Assembly (NCBI RefSeq): GCF_003073175.1
Contig: NZ_QBBX01000002.1
Location: 254,786-299,603 of the forward strand
Source: Peribacillus acanthi
GTDB taxonomy: Bacteria; Bacillota; Bacilli; Bacillales; DSM-1321
Length of the DNA: 44,818 nt
Direction: 5' to 3'
Both the position numbers and the translations under genes were made by a program. Below the pieces are notes generated by a model. The model was not told where the DNA came from. It searched no databases and saw only the letters and a list, made by a program, of their open reading frames with translations. Shown one piece after another: positions 15,749 through 26,138 of this stretch. The stretch's first letter is position 1; each line of letters starts with the position of its first letter.

Positions 15749-16223
15749 AAACAACTGTAAGATCATTATTCAATTGATTATGTAATTTCTTATATTGAAC
15801 AAACATCGCAATTCTCCAAGGTAATATCATTCCGAATGCTAATATCCAGAACATCCCTCCAAGCTGCCCAACGTCAATCGTAGAACTTAAAATTAATTTA
15901 GCAACAATCCGAACTACTAATAATCCAATGAGAATAAACGCAAATGCTTTGGATCTCTTTAAAAAGATTTGTTGGTCTTTAACTTCAAACTTAGATGTCT
16001 TTATTAGTAAAACGGAAAATAACATACCTACTGAAAATGCTTCCAGTATCTCCATTGGTGTAACTCTAAAATAAGGAAAAATGAACATTAACGCACCGGT
16101 GCTCATAAATATAGGTGGTAAAATGATTTTCTTTGCATTAACAGGATGCTTGGAAGCCTTCATACGAATGACAATTACAAGAAACCCCATAAAAATAGCT
16201 ATTGCAGTTGAAAGATAAAACAA
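15747..16223 (-). CDS. ccdC: CcdC family membrane protein (YneJ)
   Basis: A 158-aa integral membrane protein with about five hydrophobic segments (near residues 2-20, 35-52, 62-75, 92-112 and 122-140). It matches the CcdC/YneJ family encoded beside ccdA in Bacillus. CcdA is needed for cytochrome c biogenesis; CcdC has no proven role. The start is TTG 16223, with AAAGGA about 9 nt upstream; no better ATG exists. It is the third gene of the ccdA-yneI-ccdC order. The tRNA-Sec locus lies beyond it. Confidence 0.85.
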   Translation of the reverse strand: MFYLSTAIAIFMGFLVIVIRMKASKHPVNAKKIILPPIFMSTGALMFIFPYFRVTPMEILEAFSVGMLFSVLLIKTSKFEVKDQQIFLKRSKAFAFILIGLLVVRIVAKLILSSTIDVGQLGGMFWILAFGMILPWRIAMFVQYKKLHNQLNNDLTVV

Positions 16224-16435
16224 TCAGCTCAGTCCTTTAATCTATTGATAAATTGCAATCTTCATTATATCTTATGCCAGCCTCTTAGAAAAGTAAACAT
16301 CATAGTCATATTACAATTTACTAAACAAAACTTACTTGGTAAACATTCAGGATCTCAAGCTCAAAATCTTACGAACATTTTTTAATCGTATGTTTCTACA
16401 CACCTTAACTACCTTGAGAAATAGCAATAAACAGA

Positions 16436-16459
16436 CAAAAACCGCTTTTTCAAGCGGTT
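16436..16459 (-). terminator. Terminator overlapping the yneI stop
   Basis: On the minus strand AACCGCTT-gaaa-AAGCGGTT is followed by TTTG; the stem contains the stop codon. Confidence 0.75.
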
Positions 16460-16817
16460 AGCGTAAGACACGATTAATTGCTTCAGAAACTCTTAACTCG
16501 TCGAATGGTTTAACGATAAAATCCTTAGCGCCAGCCTCAATAGCCTCTACTACCATTTTTTGTTGACCCATAGCAGAACACATAATGATTTTTGCCTCAG
16601 GAAACTCTTTTTTGATTTCACGTACCGCATCAATTCCGCTCATTTCTGGCATTGTAATATCCATTGTCACGATATCTGGCTTTTGATCCCTATATAATAG
16701 AATTGCCTCTTTTCCGTTCTCAGCTTCCCCAACCACTTCATGTTGGGCCTTCTCTAATATATGGGAAAGAGTCATCCTCATAAATTTCGCATCATCTACA
16801 ACTAAAATTCTTGCCAT
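16458..16817 (-). CDS. yneI: CheY-like single-domain response regulator (YneI/CcdB)
   Basis: A 119-aa receiver domain with no output domain. The acidic pocket is Asp8-Asp9 (VVDDA), the phosphorylation site is Asp53 (VTMDITMPEM), and Thr/Ser (CSA) and Lys103 (IVKPF) complete the site. It matches YneI of B. subtilis, between ccdA and ccdC; its partner kinase is unknown. A Shine-Dalgarno sequence (GGGGAGGAATG) lies about 6 nt before the ATG. Confidence 0.92.
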   Translation of the reverse strand: MARILVVDDAKFMRMTLSHILEKAQHEVVGEAENGKEAILLYRDQKPDIVTMDITMPEMSGIDAVREIKKEFPEAKIIMCSAMGQQKMVVEAIEAGAKDFIVKPFDELRVSEAINRVLR

Positions 16818-16994
16818 AAATCATTCCTCCCCGCATTGAGACAATGGTTCAATGTCTATGCGAAATAAACAGTTGAATTTTCTATAAATACATCTAGTAA
16901 TATATCTTAATTAGCGAACACTTTCAAACTTATTTTTCCGACAAAATAAGAGAATGCATTACAAACCAATAGACGGCTGTATTTCATTATCATG

Positions 16995-17702
16995 TTAAAA
17001 ACCTGTGAAGCCTCCAAATAAATTCGTCGTGTAAGATATGAACATTGTCATCCAATCAAAATAAAGGACCACACCCATTAATATCATGACAACGCCTCCG
17101 ACTTTGACTATTTTATGACTGTTTTTTCTAATCCACTTCATCTTTCCAATAAAGAAACTTAATAGTAGAAATGGAATGGCAAAGCCTAAAGTATATGAAA
17201 TCATATAAACCATCGCAGAACCTGGATTGGTAGCAGCTAAGGCAATCACACTCATCAAAATTGGCCCTGTACACGGAGTCCATCCTGCAGCAAAGGCAAG
17301 TCCGATAATAGCAGATCCAACGTAGCCACCTGGTCTATTTTTCAATTCAAATCGACGATCTTTCATTAAAAATCCTGGTTTCAACCACCCTACAATGATA
17401 AATCCAAAAAACACTATAATTATAGCACCAATTTGACGTATTAAATCTTTATAAATTTGAAAAAAGTCACCTATAAAGGATGTTCCAAATCCAATCGCAA
17501 TAAAAATCACTGAAAATCCAAGTAAAAAGAATATCGTATGTAAAAGACTTCTTTTTTGAAGCATAGCGTTCTCTGACTTTAGTTCACCAACACTCATTCC
17601 TGTAATATAGGATAAAAAGGCTGGATACAACGGCAAGCAGCAAGGAGAAATAAAGCTTAAAAACCCAGCTCCAAAGGCAATAAAAATATTCACATCACTC
17701 AT
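16995..17702 (-). CDS. ccdA: Cytochrome c biogenesis protein CcdA
   Basis: A 235-aa polytopic membrane protein (six hydrophobic segments) that moves reducing power across the membrane to thiol-disulfide oxidoreductases for cytochrome c maturation and spore cortex formation. The two redox cysteines are seen in the CcdA motifs [17 protein letters not shown] (Cys21-Cys22) and [10 protein letters not shown]. The length fits the short CcdA/DsbD-beta family. It is the first gene of the ccdA-yneI-ccdC order. Confidence 0.95.
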   Translation of the reverse strand: MSDVNIFIAFGAGFLSFISPCCLPLYPAFLSYITGMSVGELKSENAMLQKRSLLHTIFFLLGFSVIFIAIGFGTSFIGDFFQIYKDLIRQIGAIIIVFFGFIIVGWLKPGFLMKDRRFELKNRPGGYVGSAIIGLAFAAGWTPCTGPILMSVIALAATNPGSAMVYMISYTLGFAIPFLLLSFFIGKMKWIRKNSHKIVKVGGVVMILMGVVLYFDWMTMFISYTTNLFGGFTGF

Positions 17703-18014
17703 GAATTACATCTCCTAATCAAATCAATCTATTGTTATTCTAACAAAATGGGTAAAAAAAAGATAATAATCGATTTGTGAATATTTTATGTCAGCTGTTA
17801 TTTAATAGTAAAAAAGCCAATCTAAAATGGTATTATTATAGAGAATTTATAGTAGAAGACTCCTAGTAGAAACTTTGTGAGGATTACTATAATTATAATA
17901 GCATATTAAAAAATTCCCAGATAAATTACATACAAAAGATTGTATTTTTTCCCATAAGGGATTATACTAATAAAAAAATTACATTATCTGTTAATGATTG
18001 AAAGGATTCTGAAC
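17703..18014. other. ccdA-ynzD divergent intergenic region
   Basis: AT-rich region between divergent ccdA and ynzD. The only confident element is the ynzD promoter (17940-17968). The ccdA promoter is not clear. Confidence 0.5.
17940..17968 (+). promoter_or_regulatory. ynzD promoter (sigma-A type)
   Basis: TTGTAT (17940-17945), a 17-bp spacer and TATACT (17963-17968), 46 nt before the chosen GTG start. Confidence 0.65.
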
Positions 18015-18200
18015 GTGAACAAAAACGAATTGCTGCAAACCATTGAAAGAAAGCGTGGAGAATTAAATCAAAGCGTATCAAAATATGGGCTTGCCTCTTC
18101 TACCACATTAAGAATAAGCCAAGAACTTGATCATCTGTTAAACCTCTACAATGACTATTATAATCGAATAATACAAGAAAAAGCGCTAATTTCCCGATAG
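18015..18200 (+). CDS. ynzD: Spo0E-like aspartyl-phosphate phosphatase (YnzD)
   Basis: A 61-aa, two-helix Spo0E-family protein. The family motif SQELDHLLNLYN is present near residues 36-47 and holds the residues that dephosphorylate Spo0A~P. The family delays sporulation by draining phosphate from the phosphorelay. An upstream ATG exists at 17994, but AAAGGA lies 8 nt before GTG 18015 and the shorter form fits the family length (YnzD is 57 aa). Its position between ccdA and yneF/tkt matches B. subtilis. Confidence 0.88.
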   Translation: MNKNELLQTIERKRGELNQSVSKYGLASSTTLRISQELDHLLNLYNDYYNRIIQEKALISR

Positions 18201-18257
18201 AAAATTATTTTTCGACAATAATTCTTCTATTCAATAAAGATTCATCTCATTGAATAC

Positions 18258-18297
18258 AAAGAGACCTATCACTATAAAGGATAGGTCTCTCTTTTTG
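18258..18297. terminator. Bidirectional terminator, ynzD / ABC exporter
   Basis: An 11-bp perfect stem, AGAGACCTATC / GATAGGTCTCT, with a 9-nt loop, CTTTTTG after it and an A-run before it. Confidence 0.85.
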
Positions 18298-18321
18298 TTT
18301 ATAAACCATTGAACTCTAGAC

Positions 18322-20115
18322 TTAACCGACTACTTCTTCCATCTTTTCAACTAAACCGTTTTGCAATAAGTACATTTTATAATAAAGCCCTTTATTGTTT
18401 AATAGCTCGTGATGTGTTCCTCTTTCAACTATTTGTCCGTGATGGAGCACTAATATTTGATCTGCATCTTGTATGGTAGAAAGTCGGTGAGCAATAGCAA
18501 TCGTCGTTCTACCTTTCTTCATTTTTTCTAAGGCTACTTGAATCGCTTCTTCAGTTTCTGTATCGATGTTCGCAGTCGCTTCATCCAATATTAAAATCTT
18601 AGGATTAGTTGCAATTGTCCTTGCGAAAGCGATAAGTTGCCTTTGACCACTTGAAAAGGTTGAACCCCTTTCTACAACGGGATGTGAATATCCGTCTGAC
18701 AATTTCCCGATGAAATCATGAGCTTGCACAAATTTTGCCGCCTCTTCTATTTCTTCTTGAGTGATGGAATCATCATATAAACGAATATTATCCGAAATAT
18801 TCCCATAAAAAAGAAATGGATCTTGAAGGACAAGCCCTATTTTACTTCTCAATTCTTCATTCCTATATTCTCTAATCGATTTACCATCCAATAAAATTTC
18901 ACCATGTTCGTAATCATAAAACCTCATTAATAAGTTTATGATAGAACTCTTTCCACTCCCTGTGTGGCCTACTAAGGCTATCATTTCCCCAGGCTTTGCT
19001 GAAAAAGAGATATCTTTTAAAACATTATGCTTCCCATCATAGGAGAAACTGATATTTCGGAATTCTACGCTACCACTCTCAATAGACACTGGCTGATTTT
19101 CTTGAACTGGGACAAGAGTTTGATCATCTAATACTTGAAATACCCTTGAGGCTGCAATGATGGATTGCTGATACATAGACAACCTCATCATCACCTGATT
19201 GATTGGTTCAAAGAATCTATCTATATAGTTGATAAATGCATACAGTACGCCAATTTCTATCGGACTGTTCAATGATGAAATTCCAAAGTAGCTTAGAATT
19301 AGGATTAAGGCCAAGAAATAAACGAGATCGATGGCAGGTCTAAGAAGTAAACCATCTAATTTGATATTTCTCATACCTGCTAAATAATGCTTCTCGTTAA
19401 TAGAATCGAATTCTTTCCTTAATCTCTCTTCTTGCCTGAATACCTGAATAATTGACATTCCTTGTAAAGATTCATTCATTTTAGCATTTAACTGGCTCAG
19501 CAATTCCCTAATATCGCGGTAAAACTTAGAACTATATTTACGATACATGGAAATGATCCAATAGATAATAGGCAGTATGAGCAAGCAGAATAATGCTAAT
19601 TTAGGATTAAGAATAAACATGGCGATGAATATTCCGGTTATTAAAAAGAAACTTTGAACAAAGGTTCCCAAAACACTGACAAACATGTCTTTAATGGCTT
19701 CTGTATCGTTTGTAATTCTTGAAACTATACTACCATCCGGTGTCGAATCAAAATACTTTAAACCTAGACTATGTATTTTGGTAAAGACGTCCACTCTTAA
19801 TTGTTGTATGATTAAAAGGGCAATTTTTTGAAAGATATATAATTGGTTATAACTGATAAATACATTTAGGACTTGTATCGTCAAGAACGCACCTGCCAAA
19901 CCGACAATGGGACCCCAAACAAGATTTTTCGGTGTTAAATAATCATCAATAAAGACCTTGATTAAAAAGGGACCTGAAATATCTCCAATGGTAGTTAGTA
20001 ATAACAAGGAAAAGGCTGTGAATATTAACTTTTTATGAGGTTTCGTATAGGAAAGAAGCCTTTTTAGCACAGCACGCTGATGTTTTTTTTCATTTACTTG
20101 CTCGTTCATTTCCAT
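18322..20115 (-). CDS. ABC exporter half-transporter, BmrD (YheH)-like
   Basis: A 597-aa ABC exporter half: six membrane segments (residues about 30-325), then a nucleotide-binding domain with Walker A GHTGSGKSS, signature SSGQRQ and a canonical Walker B LILDEATANID. It forms a heterodimer with the gene just upstream. The pair resembles the BmrC/BmrD (YheI/YheH) multidrug exporter of B. subtilis. GGAGG overlaps the stop of the upstream gene and lies 7 nt before the ATG, so the two are coupled. Substrate cannot be told from sequence. In B. subtilis the pair sits elsewhere, so its place inside the yne block is notable. Confidence 0.88.
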   Translation of the reverse strand: MEMNEQVNEKKHQRAVLKRLLSYTKPHKKLIFTAFSLLLLTTIGDISGPFLIKVFIDDYLTPKNLVWGPIVGLAGAFLTIQVLNVFISYNQLYIFQKIALLIIQQLRVDVFTKIHSLGLKYFDSTPDGSIVSRITNDTEAIKDMFVSVLGTFVQSFFLITGIFIAMFILNPKLALFCLLILPIIYWIISMYRKYSSKFYRDIRELLSQLNAKMNESLQGMSIIQVFRQEERLRKEFDSINEKHYLAGMRNIKLDGLLLRPAIDLVYFLALILILSYFGISSLNSPIEIGVLYAFINYIDRFFEPINQVMMRLSMYQQSIIAASRVFQVLDDQTLVPVQENQPVSIESGSVEFRNISFSYDGKHNVLKDISFSAKPGEMIALVGHTGSGKSSIINLLMRFYDYEHGEILLDGKSIREYRNEELRSKIGLVLQDPFLFYGNISDNIRLYDDSITQEEIEEAAKFVQAHDFIGKLSDGYSHPVVERGSTFSSGQRQLIAFARTIATNPKILILDEATANIDTETEEAIQVALEKMKKGRTTIAIAHRLSTIQDADQILVLHHGQIVERGTHHELLNNKGLYYKMYLLQNGLVEKMEEVVG

Positions 20116-20118
20116 CGT

Positions 20119-21864
20119 TTAACCTCCATGCTCTACTAGCAGCTCTAGCTGTTGTTGAGTATACATATCTTTGTACCATCCCTCGTTAGCCATTAACTGA
20201 TCATGAGTTCCTCTTTGAATAATCCTTCCTTGATCCAAGACTAGTATAAGGTTTGCATGCTTAATTGCACTTAATCTATGAGAAGTTATCATCGTGGTCT
20301 TCCCATCACGCTCCCTTTTTAGATGGTCTAGAATGATTCGCTCAGTTTTCGCATCAACAGCAGACAACGAATCATCTAATAGCAACACTTCTGGATCCAT
20401 TAACAAAGCCCGAGCGATAGAAATCCTTTGTTTTTGCCCACCTGATAAACTGACACCTCTTTCACCAACTAAAGTTTGATAGCCTTCAGAAAAATGAATA
20501 ATATCATCATGTATATGTGCAAGCATGGCTGCATTTTCGATTCTACTTGTATCGATGTCTGCTTTGGAAAACGCAATATTGTCTTTTATCGAAGCAGAAA
20601 ATAAGAAATGGTCTTGTGGAACATATCCAATAGAACGCCTTAGTGCATCTAATGTATATGCTTGAATTTCATGTTTCCCATACTGAATCGTCCCTGAGAA
20701 TCCTTCAAATTCTCTGATTAGGAGTTTCATAAGAGTAGTCTTCCCTGCCCCCGTTCTTCCGACAATACCTAAAGTTTCACCTTGTTGTATGGTAAAGTGG
20801 ATATCCTTTAGTACCGGTTCATCTTCACCTGGATACCTAAATTCTTGAAGTTGATAGTGGATGTGACCCGTTGGAGAGTTTATTACAGGTTCCTCTTTAT
20901 CTATAATTTCAGGTTTTATTGAAAGGAGGTCCATCACTCGATCGTAGGATGCGCGACCTCTTTCTACAATATTGAATAACCAACCAAATGCAAGCATTGG
21001 CCAAATTAGTAATCCTAAATATGTTGAGAATGATACAAGTTCACCTATCGATAATTGATTATTCAAGACCAATCTAGAGCCAAATGCAATGGAAAGGAAA
21101 AAAGATATTCCAACTATGATAGAAATCGTGGGATCAAATAAAGAATCAACCTTAGCAACAGCAATATTTTTTTCAACAACTTCTTTAGATTTTTTCGTAA
21201 ATGACCCAATATCTTCTTTCTCTTGCCCGAAAGTTTTAATAACTCGGATTCCACTTATACTTTCTTGGGTTTTATCATTTAAGTTTGAAAACGCTTCTTG
21301 TGCCTTATGAAATCTTTTATGGAGTAAAGTTCCATAGTAATTCGTTAGTAATGCCATAAATGGCATAGGTATTAAACAAATCAATGTTAGTTTCCAATCA
21401 ATGAAAAGCATTGCCATTATAACAAAGCCACCCGTTGCAAGAGAATCAACCAGGGTAAGTACTCCAGAACCGGCTGTTGCCTGAATCGCTTGAAGGTCAT
21501 TCGTGGCGTGCGCCATTAAGTCTCCTATCCTTCTTTTTTGATAAAAGGATTGGGGCATTTCTGTAAAATGATGAAACAATTTTGATCTTAACTGCCTTGC
21601 AAGTTTAACAGCAGATCCAAAGATCATGATTCGCCAATAATACCGTAATACATACATAACACACCCAGTAACTACAAGAATGGACATATATATATAAATG
21701 TCCTTTAAACTTAATTCACCTCTACTAATTGCATCTACAGTCTTCCCTATGATTTTAGGAGGGACAAGAGTAAGTAGAGCTACAAATAACAATAATAAAG
21801 TACCGCTTATGTAAGACTTCTTTTCTTGAATAAAAAACCATTTTAAATCTATAAATAACTTCAA
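20119..21864 (-). CDS. ABC exporter half-transporter, BmrC (YheI)-like
   Basis: An exporter half of about 581 aa: six membrane segments, then a nucleotide-binding domain with Walker A GRTGAGKTT and signature LSGGQKQR. Its Walker B, LLLDDSLSAVD, has Asp where the catalytic Glu should be. BmrC has the same change, so this is the degenerate-site partner of an asymmetric heterodimer. The frame extends to 21975, but TTG 21864 with GGGGTG about 6 nt upstream gives the usual N-terminus KLFIDLKWFF and the usual length; the ATG at 21882 is the alternative. I see no clear leader peptide of the bmrB kind in the 100 bp upstream. Confidence 0.87.
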   Translation of the reverse strand: MKLFIDLKWFFIQEKKSYISGTLLLLFVALLTLVPPKIIGKTVDAISRGELSLKDIYIYMSILVVTGCVMYVLRYYWRIMIFGSAVKLARQLRSKLFHHFTEMPQSFYQKRRIGDLMAHATNDLQAIQATAGSGVLTLVDSLATGGFVIMAMLFIDWKLTLICLIPMPFMALLTNYYGTLLHKRFHKAQEAFSNLNDKTQESISGIRVIKTFGQEKEDIGSFTKKSKEVVEKNIAVAKVDSLFDPTISIIVGISFFLSIAFGSRLVLNNQLSIGELVSFSTYLGLLIWPMLAFGWLFNIVERGRASYDRVMDLLSIKPEIIDKEEPVINSPTGHIHYQLQEFRYPGEDEPVLKDIHFTIQQGETLGIVGRTGAGKTTLMKLLIREFEGFSGTIQYGKHEIQAYTLDALRRSIGYVPQDHFLFSASIKDNIAFSKADIDTSRIENAAMLAHIHDDIIHFSEGYQTLVGERGVSLSGGQKQRISIARALLMDPEVLLLDDSLSAVDAKTERIILDHLKRERDGKTTMITSHRLSAIKHANLILVLDQGRIIQRGTHDQLMANEGWYKDMYTQQQLELLVEHGG

Positions 21865-21965
21865 GATGACACCCCACTTCATTTCCAATATGTGTATTAA
21901 GTGTATCAAAAAACCACAAATACGAACAGATGTTTTTAGAATTTTTTGAAATCTCGCAATACAAA

Positions 21966-21994
21966 TAAAAAGCACTTCCGCATGGGAAGTGCTT
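21966..21994 (-). terminator. Terminator between yneF and the ABC exporter genes
   Basis: On the minus strand AAGCACTTCC / GGAAGTGCTT with a 5-nt loop is followed by TTTATTTG. The exporter pair therefore needs its own promoter. Confidence 0.85.
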
Positions 21995-22002
21995 GTCCGC
22001 CA

Positions 22003-22209
22003 TTATTTTGTTTGTTTGTTCATGGCGCTCATCATTTGATTGATTTTCTTTTGGGATGGTTTCATACCCATTTGCATCATCATCATTTTTAGCATTTGTT
22101 CGTTGATTGGTGGGTTCTTTTTTAAATAGCTCATCATGTATTGACGTGCAATGAAAAATCCGATCGCAACACCAGCAACTAATGCAAGTATTCCAACTAG
22201 CCAGATCAT
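22003..22209 (-). CDS. yneF: UPF0154 membrane protein YneF
   Basis: A 68-aa protein with one N-terminal membrane segment (about residues 2-22, [17 protein letters not shown]) and a Met-rich tail with [28 protein letters not shown]. This is the conserved UPF0154 (YneF) signature of Firmicutes; function is unknown. The longer frame to 22269 is rejected because GAGGAATAAGG lies just before ATG 22209. It lies between sirA and the exporter pair. Confidence 0.93.
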   Translation of the reverse strand: MIWLVGILALVAGVAIGFFIARQYMMSYLKKNPPINEQMLKMMMMQMGMKPSQKKINQMMSAMNKQTK

Positions 22210-22284
22210 CCTTATTCCTCCTTCATGTTGTCTACTCATCAGTGTACTTGACCAAAGGATATTATACAATATTCATTGGTCTTT

Positions 22285-22725
22285 TTACACAAATTTTCTT
22301 TCCTTTATAGGCTTTAACCACCCAAATCTTTCATTATGCAAGTCAATTGCAAGGAATGAATCTTCACATTGTCTAATGCATTCAAAGAAAATGGTCTCTG
22401 CCTCTAAGGTCCCATTTGCAAATAGCGTCATCATATGTTGGTTTACTGTGAGTTCTGCAGTACTTTTTCCATTATGCATATTTAAATAGTATATCCCTTT
22501 ATCTTCATGAAAATGTTTATTTCGTCTTAACTTTTGTTCTATCATTTGTTGTAAACGGAAAATGGGAATCGGCTTTGTGATGAATTGGATTTGTCTTTTT
22601 AATAAATGAGAGAGGTCGCCATTGGAATTCTCGTATTCATGAAATAATTGATGAAACATTCGTTCTTTGCCAAAATAATGAGCAGCAAATTCATCTTCAA
22701 TCAAATAAATTTGATAACGTCTCAA
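22285..22725 (-). CDS. sirA: Sporulation inhibitor of replication SirA (YneE)
   Basis: A 146-aa cytosolic protein. SirA binds domain I of DnaA and stops new rounds of replication when sporulation begins. Family hallmarks are present: YLIEDEFAAHYFG near the start, ETIFFECIR in the middle and FGWLKPIKERKFV at the end. The length is close to the 148 aa of B. subtilis SirA. The start is TTG 22725, 6 nt after GGGGGA; the longer frame to 22770 has no good signal. A Spo0A box lies about 90 nt upstream, as expected for a Spo0A-activated gene. Confidence 0.9.
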   Translation of the reverse strand: MRRYQIYLIEDEFAAHYFGKERMFHQLFHEYENSNGDLSHLLKRQIQFITKPIPIFRLQQMIEQKLRRNKHFHEDKGIYYLNMHNGKSTAELTVNQHMMTLFANGTLEAETIFFECIRQCEDSFLAIDLHNERFGWLKPIKERKFV

Positions 22726-22813
22726 ATTGATTCCCCCTATCAAGCCTCTTTTCCCTATTATATATTCCATATTTAGAGAGATATGCTGAAAGATGTAGAG
22801 GATATTCGATTTT

Positions 22814-22822
22814 TTTGTCGAA
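22814..22822. promoter_or_regulatory. Spo0A box upstream of sirA
   Basis: TTTGTCGAA contains the 7-bp 0A box TGTCGAA (22816-22822). On the minus strand it sits about 90 nt before the sirA start, where it could overlap a -35 region. Confidence 0.6.
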
Positions 22823-22941
22823 AAAAATATTTTTACTCATCACTATTCAATTAAATAGATTCCCAACGAGAGAATAAGTTATATATATTCTGATTTACCA
22901 GAAACTCACTCCCCTACTACCATTAAATAATTTCTTAAAAT

Positions 22942-22975
22942 ACAAAAAGAGATATCCGCACGGATACCTCTTTTG
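22942..22975 (-). terminator. Terminator of tkt
   Basis: On the minus strand AAAGAGGTATCC-gtgc-GGATATCTCTTT is followed by TTG and a T-rich stretch. Confidence 0.85.
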
Positions 22976-22980
22976 TTTGT

Positions 22981-24987
22981 TTATTTTTGAAGAATCGCTT
23001 TCATTCTTGCAACAACATTTGCAACTGAGAAACCATATTCCTCCATGATTTTATTACCTGGAGCAGAAGCACCGAATTGGTCGATTCCTAATACTTCACC
23101 CTCATCTCCAACATATTTATGCCAACCAAAAGAAGAAGCCATTTCAATCCCTAATCTCTTTTTAACATTAGGAGGGATAACAGAATCTTTATAGCTTTGT
23201 GGTTGTTGTTCAAATCTGTCAAACGAAGGCATACTTACAACTGAAACATTTATACCTTCTGCTGCAAGGGCTTGTTGAGCTTCGATCGCTAAATTTACTT
23301 CTGAACCAGAAGCAAGTAAAAGACCATCTGCAGTTTCTTTTCCCGAAACAGAGATTACATATGCACCTTTTGAAACACCTTCATATGCATTTTCCTTCGT
23401 ACCTTTAATCGTAGGAAGGTTTTGGCGTGTCAAAACTAAAACAGTCGGTCGATCTGTACTCTCGATTGCAAGCTTCCATGCAGCTGCAGTTTCATTACCA
23501 TCTGCAGGACGAACAACAGATAATCCTGGCATTGAGCGAAGGGATGGCAATTGTTCAATTGGTTCATGAGTCGGACCATCTTCACCTACTGCGATACTAT
23601 CATGTGTAAACACATACGTAACCGGAAGTTGCATCAATGCTGATAAACGTATAGCTGGACGTAAATAGTCAGAGAATACGAAGAATGTCCCTCCGTATAC
23701 ATTTAAGCCCCCATGAAGTGCCATTCCATTTAATGCAGCACCCATTGCAAATTCACGAACTCCAAACCATATGTTACGGCCTTCATAATGTTGTGGAAGG
23801 AAGTCTTTCGCACCTTTAATCATGGTATTGTTCGACCCTGCTAAATCAGCTGATCCACCAAAGAATGTTGGAAGGTTCTTAGCGATTGCATTTAATACCT
23901 CACCACTTGATGCACGGCTTGCTAAGCTCTTTCCTTCTTCATAAACTGGTATTTCAGAATCCCATCCCTCTGGCAACTTTCCTTCAATAGCAGCTTGAAG
24001 CTGATTACCAAGCTCAGGATACGCTTCTTTGTATTTTTCAAAAAGTGTATTCCATTCTTCTTCCTTAGATTTTCCTGCTTCAACGCATGCCTTCTTAAAG
24101 TGCTCATACACTTCATTTGGCACATGGAAATCCTCTTCGAAAGTCCACTTGTAATACTCTTTTGTTAGTTTTAATTCATCTGCGCCAAGTGGAGCACCGT
24201 GTACTGCTGATTTTCCAGATTTGGTAGGAGCTCCATACCCAATCACTGTTTTGACTTCAATTAAAGTTGGATGGTTTAAATCGGATTTTGCTTGGCTTAA
24301 TGCATTTGAAAGCTCCTCGATATCATTACCATCATTCACACGAATGTATTGCCAACCATATGCTTTAAAACGACCTTCCACACTTTCACTGAACGATTGA
24401 TTTAGATCACCATCAAGAGAAATATCATTCGAATCATATAATACAACTAAGCGACCAAGTTTAAGATGTGCAGCTAGTGATGCAGCTTCTGCTGATACGC
24501 CTTCCATTAAATCGCCATCACCACAAATACTATATGTAAAGTGATCAACCACTTCGAAACCTTCTTTATTATATGTGCCCGCTAAATGTCTTTCAGCCAT
24601 AGCCATTCCAACGGCCATGGCAACACCTTGTCCAAGTGGACCTGTAGTGGCTTCTACACCTGGAGTATGTTTATACTCAGGATGACCTGGTGTTTTACTG
24701 CCCCATTGTCTGAATGATTTAATCTCATCCATTGATAAATCATAGCCAGATAAATGTAACAAGCTATATAAAAGCATCGATCCATGACCTGCTGAAAGAA
24801 CAAAGCGATCTCTATTGAACCAAGTTGGATTATTAGGGTTATGGTTCATAAACTTTGTCCATAGGGTATATGCCATAGGCGCTGCACCCATAGGCATACC
24901 TGGATGACCAGAATTAGCCTTTTCAATTGCATCAATGGATAATGTTCTAATAGAATTTATGGATAATACATCCAATTTGTCTGTCAT
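22981..24987 (-). CDS. tkt: Transketolase
   Basis: A 668-aa thiamine-diphosphate enzyme of the pentose phosphate pathway that moves two-carbon ketol units between sugar phosphates. Motifs: [17 protein letters not shown] near residue 25, the ThDP motif [15 protein letters not shown] near 155, and the pyrimidine-domain segment [19 protein letters not shown] near 410. The ATG at 24987 is chosen because GAAAGG is about 9 nt upstream, while the ATG at 24996 abuts it. It lies between ynzC and sirA, as in B. subtilis. Confidence 0.97.
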   Translation of the reverse strand: MTDKLDVLSINSIRTLSIDAIEKANSGHPGMPMGAAPMAYTLWTKFMNHNPNNPTWFNRDRFVLSAGHGSMLLYSLLHLSGYDLSMDEIKSFRQWGSKTPGHPEYKHTPGVEATTGPLGQGVAMAVGMAMAERHLAGTYNKEGFEVVDHFTYSICGDGDLMEGVSAEAASLAAHLKLGRLVVLYDSNDISLDGDLNQSFSESVEGRFKAYGWQYIRVNDGNDIEELSNALSQAKSDLNHPTLIEVKTVIGYGAPTKSGKSAVHGAPLGADELKLTKEYYKWTFEEDFHVPNEVYEHFKKACVEAGKSKEEEWNTLFEKYKEAYPELGNQLQAAIEGKLPEGWDSEIPVYEEGKSLASRASSGEVLNAIAKNLPTFFGGSADLAGSNNTMIKGAKDFLPQHYEGRNIWFGVREFAMGAALNGMALHGGLNVYGGTFFVFSDYLRPAIRLSALMQLPVTYVFTHDSIAVGEDGPTHEPIEQLPSLRSMPGLSVVRPADGNETAAAWKLAIESTDRPTVLVLTRQNLPTIKGTKENAYEGVSKGAYVISVSGKETADGLLLASGSEVNLAIEAQQALAAEGINVSVVSMPSFDRFEQQPQSYKDSVIPPNVKKRLGIEMASSFGWHKYVGDEGEVLGIDQFGASAPGNKIMEEYGFSVANVVARMKAILQK

Positions 24988-25133
24988 TTCATACATCCTT
25001 TCATTAATGAAAATTACTTTGATTTAATATTATAGATACTAAGGAAAGTTGACAACTTAAAACCCTTATGAGACATCAAATTATAAACTATTTTCATAAT
25101 ATGGACAAACACAAACATATTTTTAGTATGTAT

Positions 25134-25165
25134 AAAAAAAAGAATGCAATTCATAGCATCCTTTT
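25134..25165 (-). terminator. Terminator of ynzC
   Basis: On the minus strand AAAGGATGC / GCATTCTTT (one G-U) with an 8-nt loop, then a T-run. Confidence 0.8.
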
Positions 25166-25397
25166 AATGTAACTTATTTTTGTTTTTAATTGCCTTTAGT
25201 TTTTCTGGTGTAACATCGTTACCGTTTGGGTCTATTACAGTCAAATGCTCGATTGTATCTGACATAGATTTTCTAAAAGTGGTTAAGTATTCACTACGAA
25301 GTTTTGTTTGCTCTTTAGCTTCTTCTATAGTTAAGCCAACGGACTTTGATTTTTTTGATAACTCATTTATTCTTGCTAATTTTTCTTTTGACAGCAT
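25164..25397 (-). CDS. ynzC: DUF896 / UPF0291 protein YnzC
   Basis: A 77-aa protein that is mostly two helices: RINELSKKSKSVGLTIEEAKEQ, then KLRSEYLTTFRKSM, then an extended tail. This is the DUF896 signature. B. subtilis YnzC lies in the SOS-induced yneA-yneB-ynzC operon; its function is unknown. AAGGAG lies about 7 nt before the ATG. Gene order yneA, yneB, ynzC is kept here, so SOS control is likely. Confidence 0.94.
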   Translation of the reverse strand: MLSKEKLARINELSKKSKSVGLTIEEAKEQTKLRSEYLTTFRKSMSDTIEHLTVIDPNGNDVTPEKLKAIKNKNKLH

Positions 25398-25472
25398 GTT
25401 AACGCTCCTTATCAGAGATAGTTCAATACTGTCATGTTATATAAAAATGAAATAGTTTACAAGATAAAAGCA

Positions 25473-26138
<666 letters not shown>

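Noticed and set aside
24988-25060. TTGTCA and TATAAT upstream of tkt as its promoter
   Set aside because: The spacer is only 15 bp, too short to claim with confidence.
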